34,717 bases of DNA, from NCBI GenBank assembly GCA_015232025.1, contig JADGAL010000007.1, forward strand, positions 1-34,717, read 5' to 3'. The notes beneath the pieces were generated by a model. It was not told the DNA's origin. It searched no databases and saw only the letters and a program-made list of their open reading frames with translations. This DNA is from Alphaproteobacteria bacterium (GTDB lineage: Bacteria; Pseudomonadota; Alphaproteobacteria; Rhodospirillales; Magnetospirillaceae). Both the position numbers and the translations under genes were made by a program. This document shows, one piece after another, positions 14,828-22,631 of this stretch; position 1 is the stretch's first letter, and each line of letters starts with the position of its first letter.

Positions 14828-16626
14828 AACTCGCTGAATACGTCGCCGATTTCATCGCCAAGCTGGGTGTGGGCCAAGTGTTCGGCGTCACCGGCGGCGG
14901 CGCCATGCATCTCAACGACGCCATGGGCGGCCATCCCGACCTGGAATTCGTCGTCACCCATCAAGAGCAATCGGCCGCAATGGCCGCCGAGGCCCACGCC
15001 CGGATGACCGGCCGCATCGGCGTTTGCCACGTCACCACCGGCCCCGGCGGCACCAATGCCATCACCGGGGTGGCCGGCGCCTGGATCGATTCCATTCCCA
15101 TGCTGGTGGTGTCGGGCCAAGTGACCACCGGCACGATGATCGCGGGCGCCCAACTGCGCCAATTGGGCGTCCAGGAGATCGACATCATTCCGATGGTCCG
15201 CCCGATCACCAAATACGCGGTGACGGTGACCGAGCCGGGGATGATCCGCCACCACCTCGAAAAGGCGGTCCATCTGGCCACCACCGGCCGGCCGGGGCCG
15301 GTGTGGATCGACCTGCCGCTGGATGTCACGAACGAGCGGATCGAGCCCGCCTCGCTGCCCGGCTACACGCCCGAGCGGAGCCCGGTCCGTCCCGCCGCGC
15401 ATTTCGAGCGCCGGTTGGCCGAATGCGTGCGCATGCTGGGCGAGGCCAAGCGGCCGGTGCTGATCGCCGGCAACGGCATCCGCCTAGCCGGCGCGGTGGC
15501 CGAGTTCGGCGCGATCGTCGAACGGCTGCGCATCCCGGTGATCACCTCTTGGAACGCCAGCGATCTGATCGATTCCGGCCATCCCTGCCATGCCGGCCGG
15601 GCCGGCCTGTTCGGCGACCGGGCGGGCAACTTCACCGTCCAGAACGCCGACCTGCTGCTGATCGTCGGCTCGCGCATGTCGATCCCGCAGACCGGGCACA
15701 ACACCGCCCAGTTCGCCCCCCATGCCCGCCAGATCGTGGTGGACGTGGACGAGAACGAACTGATGAAGCCGACGCTGCGACCGGACGTGGCGATGGCGGC
15801 CGACGCCAAGGTGTTCCTGACGGCCCTGCTGGCGCGCGGCGACGCGATCGGCCGCGACAAGGGCGTCGACGGCTGGCTGGAGACGGTCGCCGACTGGCGG
15901 CGCCGCTATCCGGTGGTGCTGGACGAGTACCGCACCCTGCCCAGCCAAGTGAACTCGTTCCATTTCATCGACCGTTTGGCCGATCGCCTGCCGTCCGACG
16001 CCGTGGTGGTCACCGACATGGGGACCAGCTTCACCTGCACCATGCAGACCTTCGCCATCAAGAAGGGCCAGCGCCTATTCACGTCGAGCGGACTGGCCTC
16101 GATGGGCTTTGGCCTGCCGGGGGCGATTGGCGCCTGCTACGCGGCCGGCCGGCGCCAAGTGATCTGCGTCAGCGGCGACGGCGGCTTGATGTTCAATGTG
16201 CAGGAACTGCAAACCCTGGCCCACAACAAGCTGCCGGTGGTGCTGTTCGTGCTGGCCAATCGCGGCTATCTGACGATGAAGCTGATGCAGCACAATCACT
16301 TCGGCCGCTTCGTCGGCTCCGAGCCAAGCTCGGGAGTCAGTTGCCCCGACTTCGTCGAGCTGGCCAAGGCGTTCGGGATTCCGGGCCTCCACATCCGCTC
16401 GAACCGGGATCTGGACGAGCATCTCGACGCGATCCTGGCCAGCGACGGCCCGATGGTTTGCGAGATCGAGATGCCCGAGATGCAGCCGCTGATTCCGCGC
16501 GTGCAGACCATGAAGGGTCCGGACGGCCGGCTACTTCCGACGCCTATGGAGGACATGTACCCATTCCTCGACCGCGCCGAGTTGCGCGCCAACATGGTGG
16601 CGGCCCAGGCCGCCGAAGCGGAGTGA
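14824..16626 (+). CDS. thiamine-diphosphate-dependent enzyme, acetolactate-synthase-like
   Basis: The product is 600 aa with the three-domain order of the ALS/pyruvate-oxidase family: Pyr domain (1-170) with VFGVTGGGAMH and catalytic Glu48 in THQEQSAAM, a central domain (about 195-340) with PVLIAGNGIRLAG, and the PP domain (370-560) with GDGG at 451-454 and Asn479 forming the ThDP motif. AHAS relatives in sugar clusters (YerE) add a two-carbon unit from pyruvate to a keto-sugar to make branched-chain sugars. Here a similar carboligation or a decarboxylation is possible. It lacks a neighbouring small regulatory subunit, arguing against valine/isoleucine synthesis. It overlaps the genes on both sides by four bases. 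Confidence 0.88.
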   Translation: MKLAEYVADFIAKLGVGQVFGVTGGGAMHLNDAMGGHPDLEFVVTHQEQSAAMAAEAHARMTGRIGVCHVTTGPGGTNAITGVAGAWIDSIPMLVVSGQVTTGTMIAGAQLRQLGVQEIDIIPMVRPITKYAVTVTEPGMIRHHLEKAVHLATTGRPGPVWIDLPLDVTNERIEPASLPGYTPERSPVRPAAHFERRLAECVRMLGEAKRPVLIAGNGIRLAGAVAEFGAIVERLRIPVITSWNASDLIDSGHPCHAGRAGLFGDRAGNFTVQNADLLLIVGSRMSIPQTGHNTAQFAPHARQIVVDVDENELMKPTLRPDVAMAADAKVFLTALLARGDAIGRDKGVDGWLETVADWRRRYPVVLDEYRTLPSQVNSFHFIDRLADRLPSDAVVVTDMGTSFTCTMQTFAIKKGQRLFTSSGLASMGFGLPGAIGACYAAGRRQVICVSGDGGLMFNVQELQTLAHNKLPVVLFVLANRGYLTMKLMQHNHFGRFVGSEPSSGVSCPDFVELAKAFGIPGLHIRSNRDLDEHLDAILASDGPMVCEIEMPEMQPLIPRVQTMKGPDGRLLPTPMEDMYPFLDRAELRANMVAAQAAEAE

Positions 16627-17066
16627 GCGGCGCGCGGGAGCGCGAGGCGGCGGTGATCCTGCCCCGCCGCGACGGGCGCATCCTGATGCAGTTGCGCGAC
16701 GAGAAGGAAAGCATCGTCTTTCCGGGCTCGTGGGGCTATTTCGGCGGAACCATCGAACCGGGCGAAACCCCGGAACAGGCGGCCCGCCGCGAACTGGCCG
16801 AGGAGACCGGCCTCGAGGCGACCCACTTGCGGCCCATCGGACATTTTCCGCGCCTGCGCGACGAAATGCCGGCCATCCACGCCTTCGGTTGCGAACTCGA
16901 CCGGCCAGCCGAGACGATCGAGCTTCGCGAAGGCATGGATTTCGCGCTGGTGTCCGTCGAGGACATACGAGCGGGCCGCCTGTACTCGCCGAACCTGGGG
17001 CGGTCCTTTCCCGTGGTGAACGAGCCGTTCATGATGACCCTGTTCGCTGCCGGTTTGACATGGTAA
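16623..17066 (+). CDS. NUDIX hydrolase
   Basis: The product is 147 aa, with a GTG start overlapping the ThDP stop. The NUDIX box is complete: Gly42, Glu48, Arg56-Glu57, Glu60-Glu61 and Gly63 in the G-x5-E-x7-R-E-U-x-E-E-x-G-U pattern (residues 42-64). Catalysis by such proteins is hydrolysis of a nucleoside diphosphate linked to another moiety X, using Mg2+. It could act on an NDP-sugar made in this pathway (housecleaning or release of sugar-phosphate) or on a toxic nucleotide by-product. There is a small C-terminal stretch to Trp147, no membrane segment and no extra domain. It is close to ADP-ribose/NDP-sugar-type small NUDIX proteins by length only. Confidence 0.88.
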   Translation: MSGAREREAAVILPRRDGRILMQLRDEKESIVFPGSWGYFGGTIEPGETPEQAARRELAEETGLEATHLRPIGHFPRLRDEMPAIHAFGCELDRPAETIELREGMDFALVSVEDIRAGRLYSPNLGRSFPVVNEPFMMTLFAAGLTW

Positions 17067-17105
17067 CGTCGGCCAGCGCGGGCAAATGCAAGAGAGGGTA
17101 ACCAG

Positions 17106-18548
17106 ATGAGCGACACGGTGCCGATTTTCGACGCTCAGATCGTGAAAAAGTACGAGCGTCGCCGCGGCTCCTGGTTCACCTCTTATCCCTACCAGTCGCA
17201 ATGGCGGGAAGACCCGTGCACCGCCGACGTCGACTTCGCCGAGGCTTTGCGCCGGAACGTGCCCGCCGGGGCGCCCGTGGCGCTTTACGTGCATTTCCCC
17301 TACTGCCTACGACAATGCCTATTTTGCCAATGCGTGATGGTGGTGTCGCAGGATCGGACGCTTTACCGCGCCTATCTCGACAAGCTGGCCGCCGAGATCG
17401 CCCTGCTGGTCGCCCACTTCGAGAAGACCGGCTTTCCGAACGTGCGCGAGGTCCATTTCGGCGGCGGATCGCCCTCGATTCTCGACCCCGACGAATTCCG
17501 TCACTTCGCCTCGATCCTGTCGCCCATCGTCGATTTCAAGACTCTGGACGAATGCGCCATCGAGATCGATCCGCGCTTCGGCATCGACGCCGACATGATG
17601 CGGGCCTATCACGAGGTTGGCATCAACCGGATCTCGTTTGGCATCCAGGATTTCGACCCCGCCGTCCAGAAGGCCATCGCCCGCGTCAACCCGCCGGAAA
17701 TGATCGAGGCCCTGCTGGTGCCCGAGGTGCGCGCCTTGTTCACCGGCGTCAGCTTCGACATCCTGTACGGGCTGCCCAAGCAGACCCGCGAGGGTCATCG
17801 CGCGACGATGGAACGGGTGCTCGCCTTCGCGCCCGACCGGGTGAATGTGTGCCTGCTGGGCCACCGGCCCGACATCTTCCCGCATCAGCGCGCTTACCGC
17901 GAGGAAGACCTGCCCTCGACCGAGGATCTGGTCCGCATGCGCATCGACACCATCGACCTGCTGCTTGGCCACGGCTACGGGCGGATCGGGCTTGACCACT
18001 TCGCCAAGCCGCACGACGTGCTTTCCGTCGCCAAACGCGAAGGACCGCTGATGCGGACGGTGCTGGGCTATTCGCGCGGCCGCTGCGAGACCATCCTGGG
18101 CGTCGGGCCGTCGGCGATCAGCACCTTCCCCGACTGCTACACCCAGAACTACTATAGCCTGGACAAATACACCGAGTGCTTGGACCAGGGACGATTGCCG
18201 CTGGTGCGCAGCTGCATCCTCGATGCCGACGACCTGCTGCGGCGCCATGTCATCTTCGCCTTCATCACCCATGAGGGGGTCTCGTTCGCCGAGGTGGAAG
18301 GCCGCTTTGGCGTCGATTTCCGCGCCACCTTCACCGAAGAGCTGAAGGGACTGCGCGAACTCGAAGCCGATGGGCTGGTCGAGATCGACGACCAGGGCAT
18401 CCGCCTGACGCCGCTGGGCACCATCAACACGCGTCACGTCTGCGCCGTGTTCGACCGCTATGGCAGGGATTCCTACCTGCAAGCCCGCGACCTTGGCGAT
18501 GGCCGCCGCTCGCTGCAACGCTCGGTCAACCACGCCGCGACCCCATGA
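17106..18548 (+). CDS. HemN-type radical SAM protein (oxygen-independent coproporphyrinogen oxidase paralog)
   Basis: The product is 480 aa, the length of HemN (about 457). The cluster signature is Cys67, Cys71, Cys74 and Cys76 (YCLRQCLFCQC), the CX3CX2CXC of true HemN rather than the CX3CX2C of HemW. RGSWFTSYP, VHFGGGSPSIL, RISFGIQDFDPAVQ, DILYGLPKQT and DHFAKPHDVLSVAKREG track E. coli HemN along the protein, and a C-terminal winged-helix-like region (EGVSFAEVEGRF) is present. AGAGAGGG lies just upstream of ATG 17106. True HemN makes protoporphyrinogen IX in heme and bacteriochlorophyll synthesis; its setting among glycan genes suggests either a relocated hemN or a paralog with another role. 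The next gene overlaps its stop. Confidence 0.82.
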   Translation: MSDTVPIFDAQIVKKYERRRGSWFTSYPYQSQWREDPCTADVDFAEALRRNVPAGAPVALYVHFPYCLRQCLFCQCVMVVSQDRTLYRAYLDKLAAEIALLVAHFEKTGFPNVREVHFGGGSPSILDPDEFRHFASILSPIVDFKTLDECAIEIDPRFGIDADMMRAYHEVGINRISFGIQDFDPAVQKAIARVNPPEMIEALLVPEVRALFTGVSFDILYGLPKQTREGHRATMERVLAFAPDRVNVCLLGHRPDIFPHQRAYREEDLPSTEDLVRMRIDTIDLLLGHGYGRIGLDHFAKPHDVLSVAKREGPLMRTVLGYSRGRCETILGVGPSAISTFPDCYTQNYYSLDKYTECLDQGRLPLVRSCILDADDLLRRHVIFAFITHEGVSFAEVEGRFGVDFRATFTEELKGLRELEADGLVEIDDQGIRLTPLGTINTRHVCAVFDRYGRDSYLQARDLGDGRRSLQRSVNHAATP

Positions 18549-20446
18549 CGACACCAGCCGACGCCGAGCGGACGCCCCTCGAAGCCCTGGCCGCCGATCT
18601 GGCGGCGACCAGGATGCCCAACAACCGGGTGCTGCTGTTCAACGCGCCGGGCTTCCTGCGCGGCACCCTGCGCCGCGACATCGTCCGTCGGCGCGCCGTC
18701 TACGCCTATCCGCCGCGCGGGCTGCTCAACATCAAGGAGGCGATCCTCGGCCTGAATCTCGAGGTTCGGGTCCGCGATCTGAATTTTCTGATGCTCAAGC
18801 GCATCGCCGAGGACGACGCCTTCGATCCCGAGGACTGGCTGCGTTTGGCGCGGGACGAGATCGACGACTTCGATCCGGCGGTGATCGGCGTATCGTGGCT
18901 GACCGTCACCGCCGACGTCACCGGGCGCGATTACTACGCCACCGATCTGCTGGCCGAACTGAAGCGAATGGACCGCCACATCGTCGTGCTCGGCGGCTCG
19001 ATCGCCAGCGACGAGAAGGAATTCTATCTCGACAGCGGGCTCGCGCATTTCGTGGTCGTCGGCGAAGGCGAGAACAAGGCGCCGCACCTGTTGGCCCTGC
19101 TGTCCGGCCGCGAGCCGGCGCGGCCCGAGATGCGGGGAATCTTCTTCAGGCGGGATGGCGCGGTCGTCGAAAGCCGGGGTGCCGCGGACAAGGTGGTTCC
19201 GACCGGCGGCATCGTGCCGTTCCTGGACGATCTGCCGATCGCCTCGTATCGCAAGGTGGGTTCGCTCAATCCGTTCTCGCGGATGGTCGGCGTCGACGTC
19301 CCCTATGGCACCCTCCTGCTGAACCGCGGCTGCCGGGCCAATTGCGCGTTCTGCGGCGTGACGGTGTTCATGGGCCGCGGGCTTCGGCAGCATCCCGTGG
19401 ACGCGGTGATTGACGAGGCGCGCCATCTGGTCCATCACCACGGCATCCGCCATTTCGAGATGCTGGACGACGATTTCCTGGGCACGCCATCGTTGCGCGA
19501 AGGGGTAGAGGGGCTGTTGACCGAGATGGTCGCCCTCAGGCGGTCGCACGGCATCACCTGGTCCGCCGGCAACGGACTGATCGCCTCGTCGCTGGACAAT
19601 CGCATGCTGCGACTGATGAGCGATTCCGGCTGCGTCGGCTTCCGCATCGGCATCGAGTCGGGCGACCTCGCCATGCTGAAACGCATGCGCAAGCCGACCA
19701 GCATTCCCATGCTGCGCAAAATGGCGCGCCGGCTCGACGGCTATCCCGAGATATTCGCCTGCGGCAACTACATCCTGGGACTTTTCAACGAAGAGACCTT
19801 CGGGCAGATGCTGAATACCGTTCGGCTGGCCGACGAACTGGATCTCGACTGGTCCTCGTACACCACGTTCCAAGTGACCAACAAGGAACGCGCCCGCATC
19901 GACAACATCACTGGCGGCAAGCGTCAGACCGCCGATTTCATTCCCACCAAAGACAGCGCGAGCCGAGAATTGGGCGTGCCGGCCGGGGTGGTCACCGGCC
20001 CCGCCGTATTCGACCTCGACCCCGCCGCGGTTCCCGACACGGAACAAGTCAAGCAGATCTGGTTCGCCTTCAACCTCGTCAACAATTACATCCGCAACAA
20101 GAACCTGCGGCCGGGCGGCAACGCGCTGAAGCTGGCGCGATGGCTGGAGGCCGTGGCGATCAGCTATCCGGACAACGCCTACATGCCGCTTTACGCCGCC
20201 CTGGCGAACCGCGCTCTGGGTCGCGACGACGATGCGCTGGCGGCGCACCGGCAGGCTGCGGAACTGGTCGCCGGTTCGGCCTATTGGCGGCGCTGTTTCG
20301 ACGATTTCGACCTGATGCGGCTGATCGAGACCTTCCCCCGCGACGCCGCCGAGATCTTCGACACCGTGGCGGCCATGGCCGCCCGCTACGATCCGGTGTT
20401 CCGATCCCTCACGGAGGACGCAGTTCTTGCCCCCCAAGGTCATTGA
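18545..20446 (+). CDS. B12-binding-domain radical SAM protein (first of two)
   Basis: The product is 633 aa with an ATG overlapping the hemN-like stop (ATGA). Residues about 28-190 form a Rossmann-like cobalamin-binding domain (VLLFNAPGFLRG, VIGVSWLTVTADV, VVLGGSIASDEKEF, FVVVGEGENKAP); the classical DxHxxG motif is absent, as in many members. The radical SAM domain has Cys263, Cys267 and Cys270 (NRGCRANCAFCGV), then HFEMLDDDF and GFRIGIESGDL. About residue 520 on is a helical tail with a TPR-like stretch (YPDNAYMPLYAALANRALG). Such enzymes methylate or rearrange unactivated carbons (BchE, Fom3, and others). The substrate is unknown. Its tail overlaps the next gene, a paralog, by 20 bases. 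Confidence 0.85.
   Translation: MTTPADAERTPLEALAADLAATRMPNNRVLLFNAPGFLRGTLRRDIVRRRAVYAYPPRGLLNIKEAILGLNLEVRVRDLNFLMLKRIAEDDAFDPEDWLRLARDEIDDFDPAVIGVSWLTVTADVTGRDYYATDLLAELKRMDRHIVVLGGSIASDEKEFYLDSGLAHFVVVGEGENKAPHLLALLSGREPARPEMRGIFFRRDGAVVESRGAADKVVPTGGIVPFLDDLPIASYRKVGSLNPFSRMVGVDVPYGTLLLNRGCRANCAFCGVTVFMGRGLRQHPVDAVIDEARHLVHHHGIRHFEMLDDDFLGTPSLREGVEGLLTEMVALRRSHGITWSAGNGLIASSLDNRMLRLMSDSGCVGFRIGIESGDLAMLKRMRKPTSIPMLRKMARRLDGYPEIFACGNYILGLFNEETFGQMLNTVRLADELDLDWSSYTTFQVTNKERARIDNITGGKRQTADFIPTKDSASRELGVPAGVVTGPAVFDLDPAAVPDTEQVKQIWFAFNLVNNYIRNKNLRPGGNALKLARWLEAVAISYPDNAYMPLYAALANRALGRDDDALAAHRQAAELVAGSAYWRRCFDDFDLMRLIETFPRDAAEIFDTVAAMAARYDPVFRSLTEDAVLAPQGH
20413..20418 (+). promoter_or_regulatory. 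strong ribosome binding site supporting a TTG start at 20427
   Basis: GGAGGA inside the end of the preceding gene is eight bases from TTG 20427, with no better ATG or GTG nearby. Confidence 0.65.
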
Positions 20447-22340
20447 AATCGATCCCGTCCGGCTTGGAGCGAACGAGCCCGCCCTGGCCCAGGCCGAGCG
20501 GATCATCGCCCGCCTGTTCCCCGCCCGCAGCGTCGGTCGGGTGCTGCTGATCGCGCCGCCCGACGCCGATTCCGGCTTGTTCGACTTTGAGGTGGCCAGG
20601 CGTCGGCGCTACTGGAACCATCCGCAATACGGATTGGGCTTGGTCGGCGCCGTGCTGCGCAAGGCCGGCTACGAGGTGCGCGTCCTCAACCTCAACCACG
20701 TCGTTCTGGGCGCTAGCCAGACCTGCGAAGGGTCCGAGACGTTCGACTTCACCGCCACGGTGGAACAATCGATCAGCCGTGAAATCGACACCTTCGCGCC
20801 GGATCTGGTCGGCGTCACCTGCATGTACTCGCTGGCGCACAAGTCGATGACGGACGTCTGCGCCCGCGTCCGCGCGCACGACGCCTCGCTGCCGCTGTTC
20901 GTCGGCGGCATTCACGTGACCAACTCGTTCGTCGATCCGCTGACCAGGGAGTCGCTGCTCGACGCCTTGTCGTTCGTCGACGGGCTGGTGCTTTACGAGG
21001 CCGAATACGCCTTCCTGGACTTCCTCGAGGTGGTGAACCACAAGGCTGGGTCCGAACGGCTACGCCAACTGGCGCTGTTCGACGGCGACAGCCTCGTCCA
21101 TTTCTCGGCTTGGCATCGCCCGAACGGCGCGGAACTCGACGTTATTCCGGCGCATGACCTGATCGCCTCGCACGAGATGTCCTCGACCGGGCGGGTCGGG
21201 GCCTTCTACAGTCTGGTCGATCCCCGTGTCCGCATGGCTACGGCCCAGTTGAATCGCGGCTGCCGTTTCCAATGCACCTTTTGCAGCGTTCGCAACTTCA
21301 ACGGGCTGGGGGTCCGCAACCGCAGCGTCTCGTCGGTCCTTGAGGAATTGAAGATCCTGCGGTTCGAGCACGGAGTCGGCCACATCACTTGGCTGGACGA
21401 CGATCTGCTTTACGATCGTAAACGCGCCATCGAACTGTTCGAGGGCATCGCGCGCGATGGCATCGACATCACCTGGGACTGCTCGAACGGCTTGGTGGCC
21501 GGCTCGTGCGCCGAGGACGTCATCGCCGCCGCCGCCGGCAGCGGCTGCATCGGTCTTTATCTCGGCATAGAGTCTGGCAACGCCGAGATCCTAAGGCGCA
21601 TCCGCAAGCCGGGCAATCCCGACGTGTTCCTGCGCGCCGCCGAGACGGTGCGACGGCACGAGAGCATCCACACGCGGGCCTTCCTGATCATCGGCTTCCC
21701 CGGCGAAACCTTCGATATGCTGCGCGACACCTTCTGGCTGGCTCGCGAAATGGACCTTGACTGGTGCCACGTCAACGTCCTGCAAACGCTGCCCAACACG
21801 CCGATGTTCGCCGAAACGGCGGCCGACCAGGAAAGCATCGACTTCACCGAGATCCGCTTCACGTCCGGCGGCTTCGGTAAGCACCAGAAAAGCCGCGACC
21901 CCAAGGCGCGGGCGGTATTTCTGCGCGACTTCCCCAACATCTTCGACCGGCGGCCCGGCGATTCGGTGCCCAGCCGGGAAGAGTTGGACGATGTCTGGGC
22001 CTACATCAACTTCTACGCCAATTTCGCCCGGCTGTTCCGCGAGGACCGCCCACGCAAGCTCGAGCAAAACCTGCGCTACGTGAAGAACATCATCGACGTC
22101 GTCGATCCCGACAACGCCTTCGCCTACTACTTCGCCGCCTATCTGGCCAAGCGCCTGAACCAGGCGGCCGATCAAGCGTGGACCGCCCGCTGCGAATCGC
22201 TCGTAAACGGCAACGAGGTCTGGCAGAATCGGTTCATCGAGGTGGGAATCGAAGTGGGACATCTGAAAAGCGGTGGCTTTTCGGTGCCCGAAGCTCGTTT
22301 CCGCGGTGCCGTCGGCGGCAAGCTCATGGATGCCCGATGA
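20427..22340 (+). CDS. B12-binding-domain radical SAM protein (second of two)
   Basis: The product is 637 aa with a TTG start. The cobalamin-binding-like domain (about 37-205) includes VLLIAPPDADSG, GYEVRVLNLNHV, DLVGVTCMYSLAHKS and PLFVGGIHVTNS; DxHxxG is not seen. The radical SAM cluster is Cys279, Cys283 and Cys286 (NRGCRFQCTFCSV), followed by HITWLDDDLLYD and GLYLGIESGNAEIL. A helical tail ends with AFAYYFAAYLAKRLNQAADQ. It shares the layout and C-terminal pattern of its upstream neighbour, indicating duplication. LIIGFPGETFDMLRDTFWLA is the usual family motif. Together with the upstream genes it suggests two successive radical steps, for example methylations, on the same product, which is inference. 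The ATG of the next, broken, reading frame overlaps its stop. Confidence 0.85.
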   Translation: MPPKVIEIDPVRLGANEPALAQAERIIARLFPARSVGRVLLIAPPDADSGLFDFEVARRRRYWNHPQYGLGLVGAVLRKAGYEVRVLNLNHVVLGASQTCEGSETFDFTATVEQSISREIDTFAPDLVGVTCMYSLAHKSMTDVCARVRAHDASLPLFVGGIHVTNSFVDPLTRESLLDALSFVDGLVLYEAEYAFLDFLEVVNHKAGSERLRQLALFDGDSLVHFSAWHRPNGAELDVIPAHDLIASHEMSSTGRVGAFYSLVDPRVRMATAQLNRGCRFQCTFCSVRNFNGLGVRNRSVSSVLEELKILRFEHGVGHITWLDDDLLYDRKRAIELFEGIARDGIDITWDCSNGLVAGSCAEDVIAAAAGSGCIGLYLGIESGNAEILRRIRKPGNPDVFLRAAETVRRHESIHTRAFLIIGFPGETFDMLRDTFWLAREMDLDWCHVNVLQTLPNTPMFAETAADQESIDFTEIRFTSGGFGKHQKSRDPKARAVFLRDFPNIFDRRPGDSVPSREELDDVWAYINFYANFARLFREDRPRKLEQNLRYVKNIIDVVDPDNAFAYYFAAYLAKRLNQAADQAWTARCESLVNGNEVWQNRFIEVGIEVGHLKSGGFSVPEARFRGAVGGKLMDAR

Positions 22341-22631
22341 AGAAACTGGCCCTCGTCTATCCAAACCAGCATTGGCTCAAGGACGTCATCGTCACCACCT
22401 GGACCATCGACGCTTCCGCCGCATCCTGTCCGACGAATGTCCCCCCCGCGCTGTCGCCACATTGCGGGTCTACGAATGGGACCGCATCAATTCCCAGCCG
22501 GATCGGATCGCGAAGATCTGCGAAATCTGGGGCACCAGCGTGGAAGACCTGAACCGCATCCCGCAAGGTCACCCGGGACAGCTTGGTCTTCTAACGCGAC
22601 GAGCACGCCGGGCTGGAGGCCCACCGACATC
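22337..22631 (+). pseudogene. broken coding stretch: start of a B12 radical SAM-like protein followed by frame-shifted codons
   Basis: ATG 22337 overlaps the preceding stop and opens with MKKLALVYPNQHWLKDVIVT, which looks like the N-terminus of a third B12-binding radical SAM protein. From about 22400 the coding signal (G/C third positions, sensible sequence DHRRFRRILSDECPPRAVAT and then WDRINSQPDRIAKICEIWGT) moves to another frame, and from about 22580 to the frame of the following gene. Reading through would need two shifts of -1. The original frame stops at 22552. This is either a decayed gene or genes fused by deletion, the divergent N-terminus of the downstream transferase, or a sequencing problem. 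I cannot choose from sequence alone. Confidence 0.5.

Noticed and set aside
14824-16626. ThDP enzyme as the housekeeping acetolactate synthase (IlvB)
   Set aside because: No IlvN-type small subunit or other branched-chain amino-acid genes are nearby, and the setting is a glycan operon.
17055-17060. TTGACA just before the HemN-like gene as a promoter -35
   Set aside because: No -10-like hexamer at 15-19 bases downstream; it lies inside the NUDIX coding sequence.
18473-20506. A 677-codon minus-strand frame opposite the first B12 radical SAM gene
   Set aside because: The sense gene has complete radical SAM and B12-domain signatures; the antisense frame has none.
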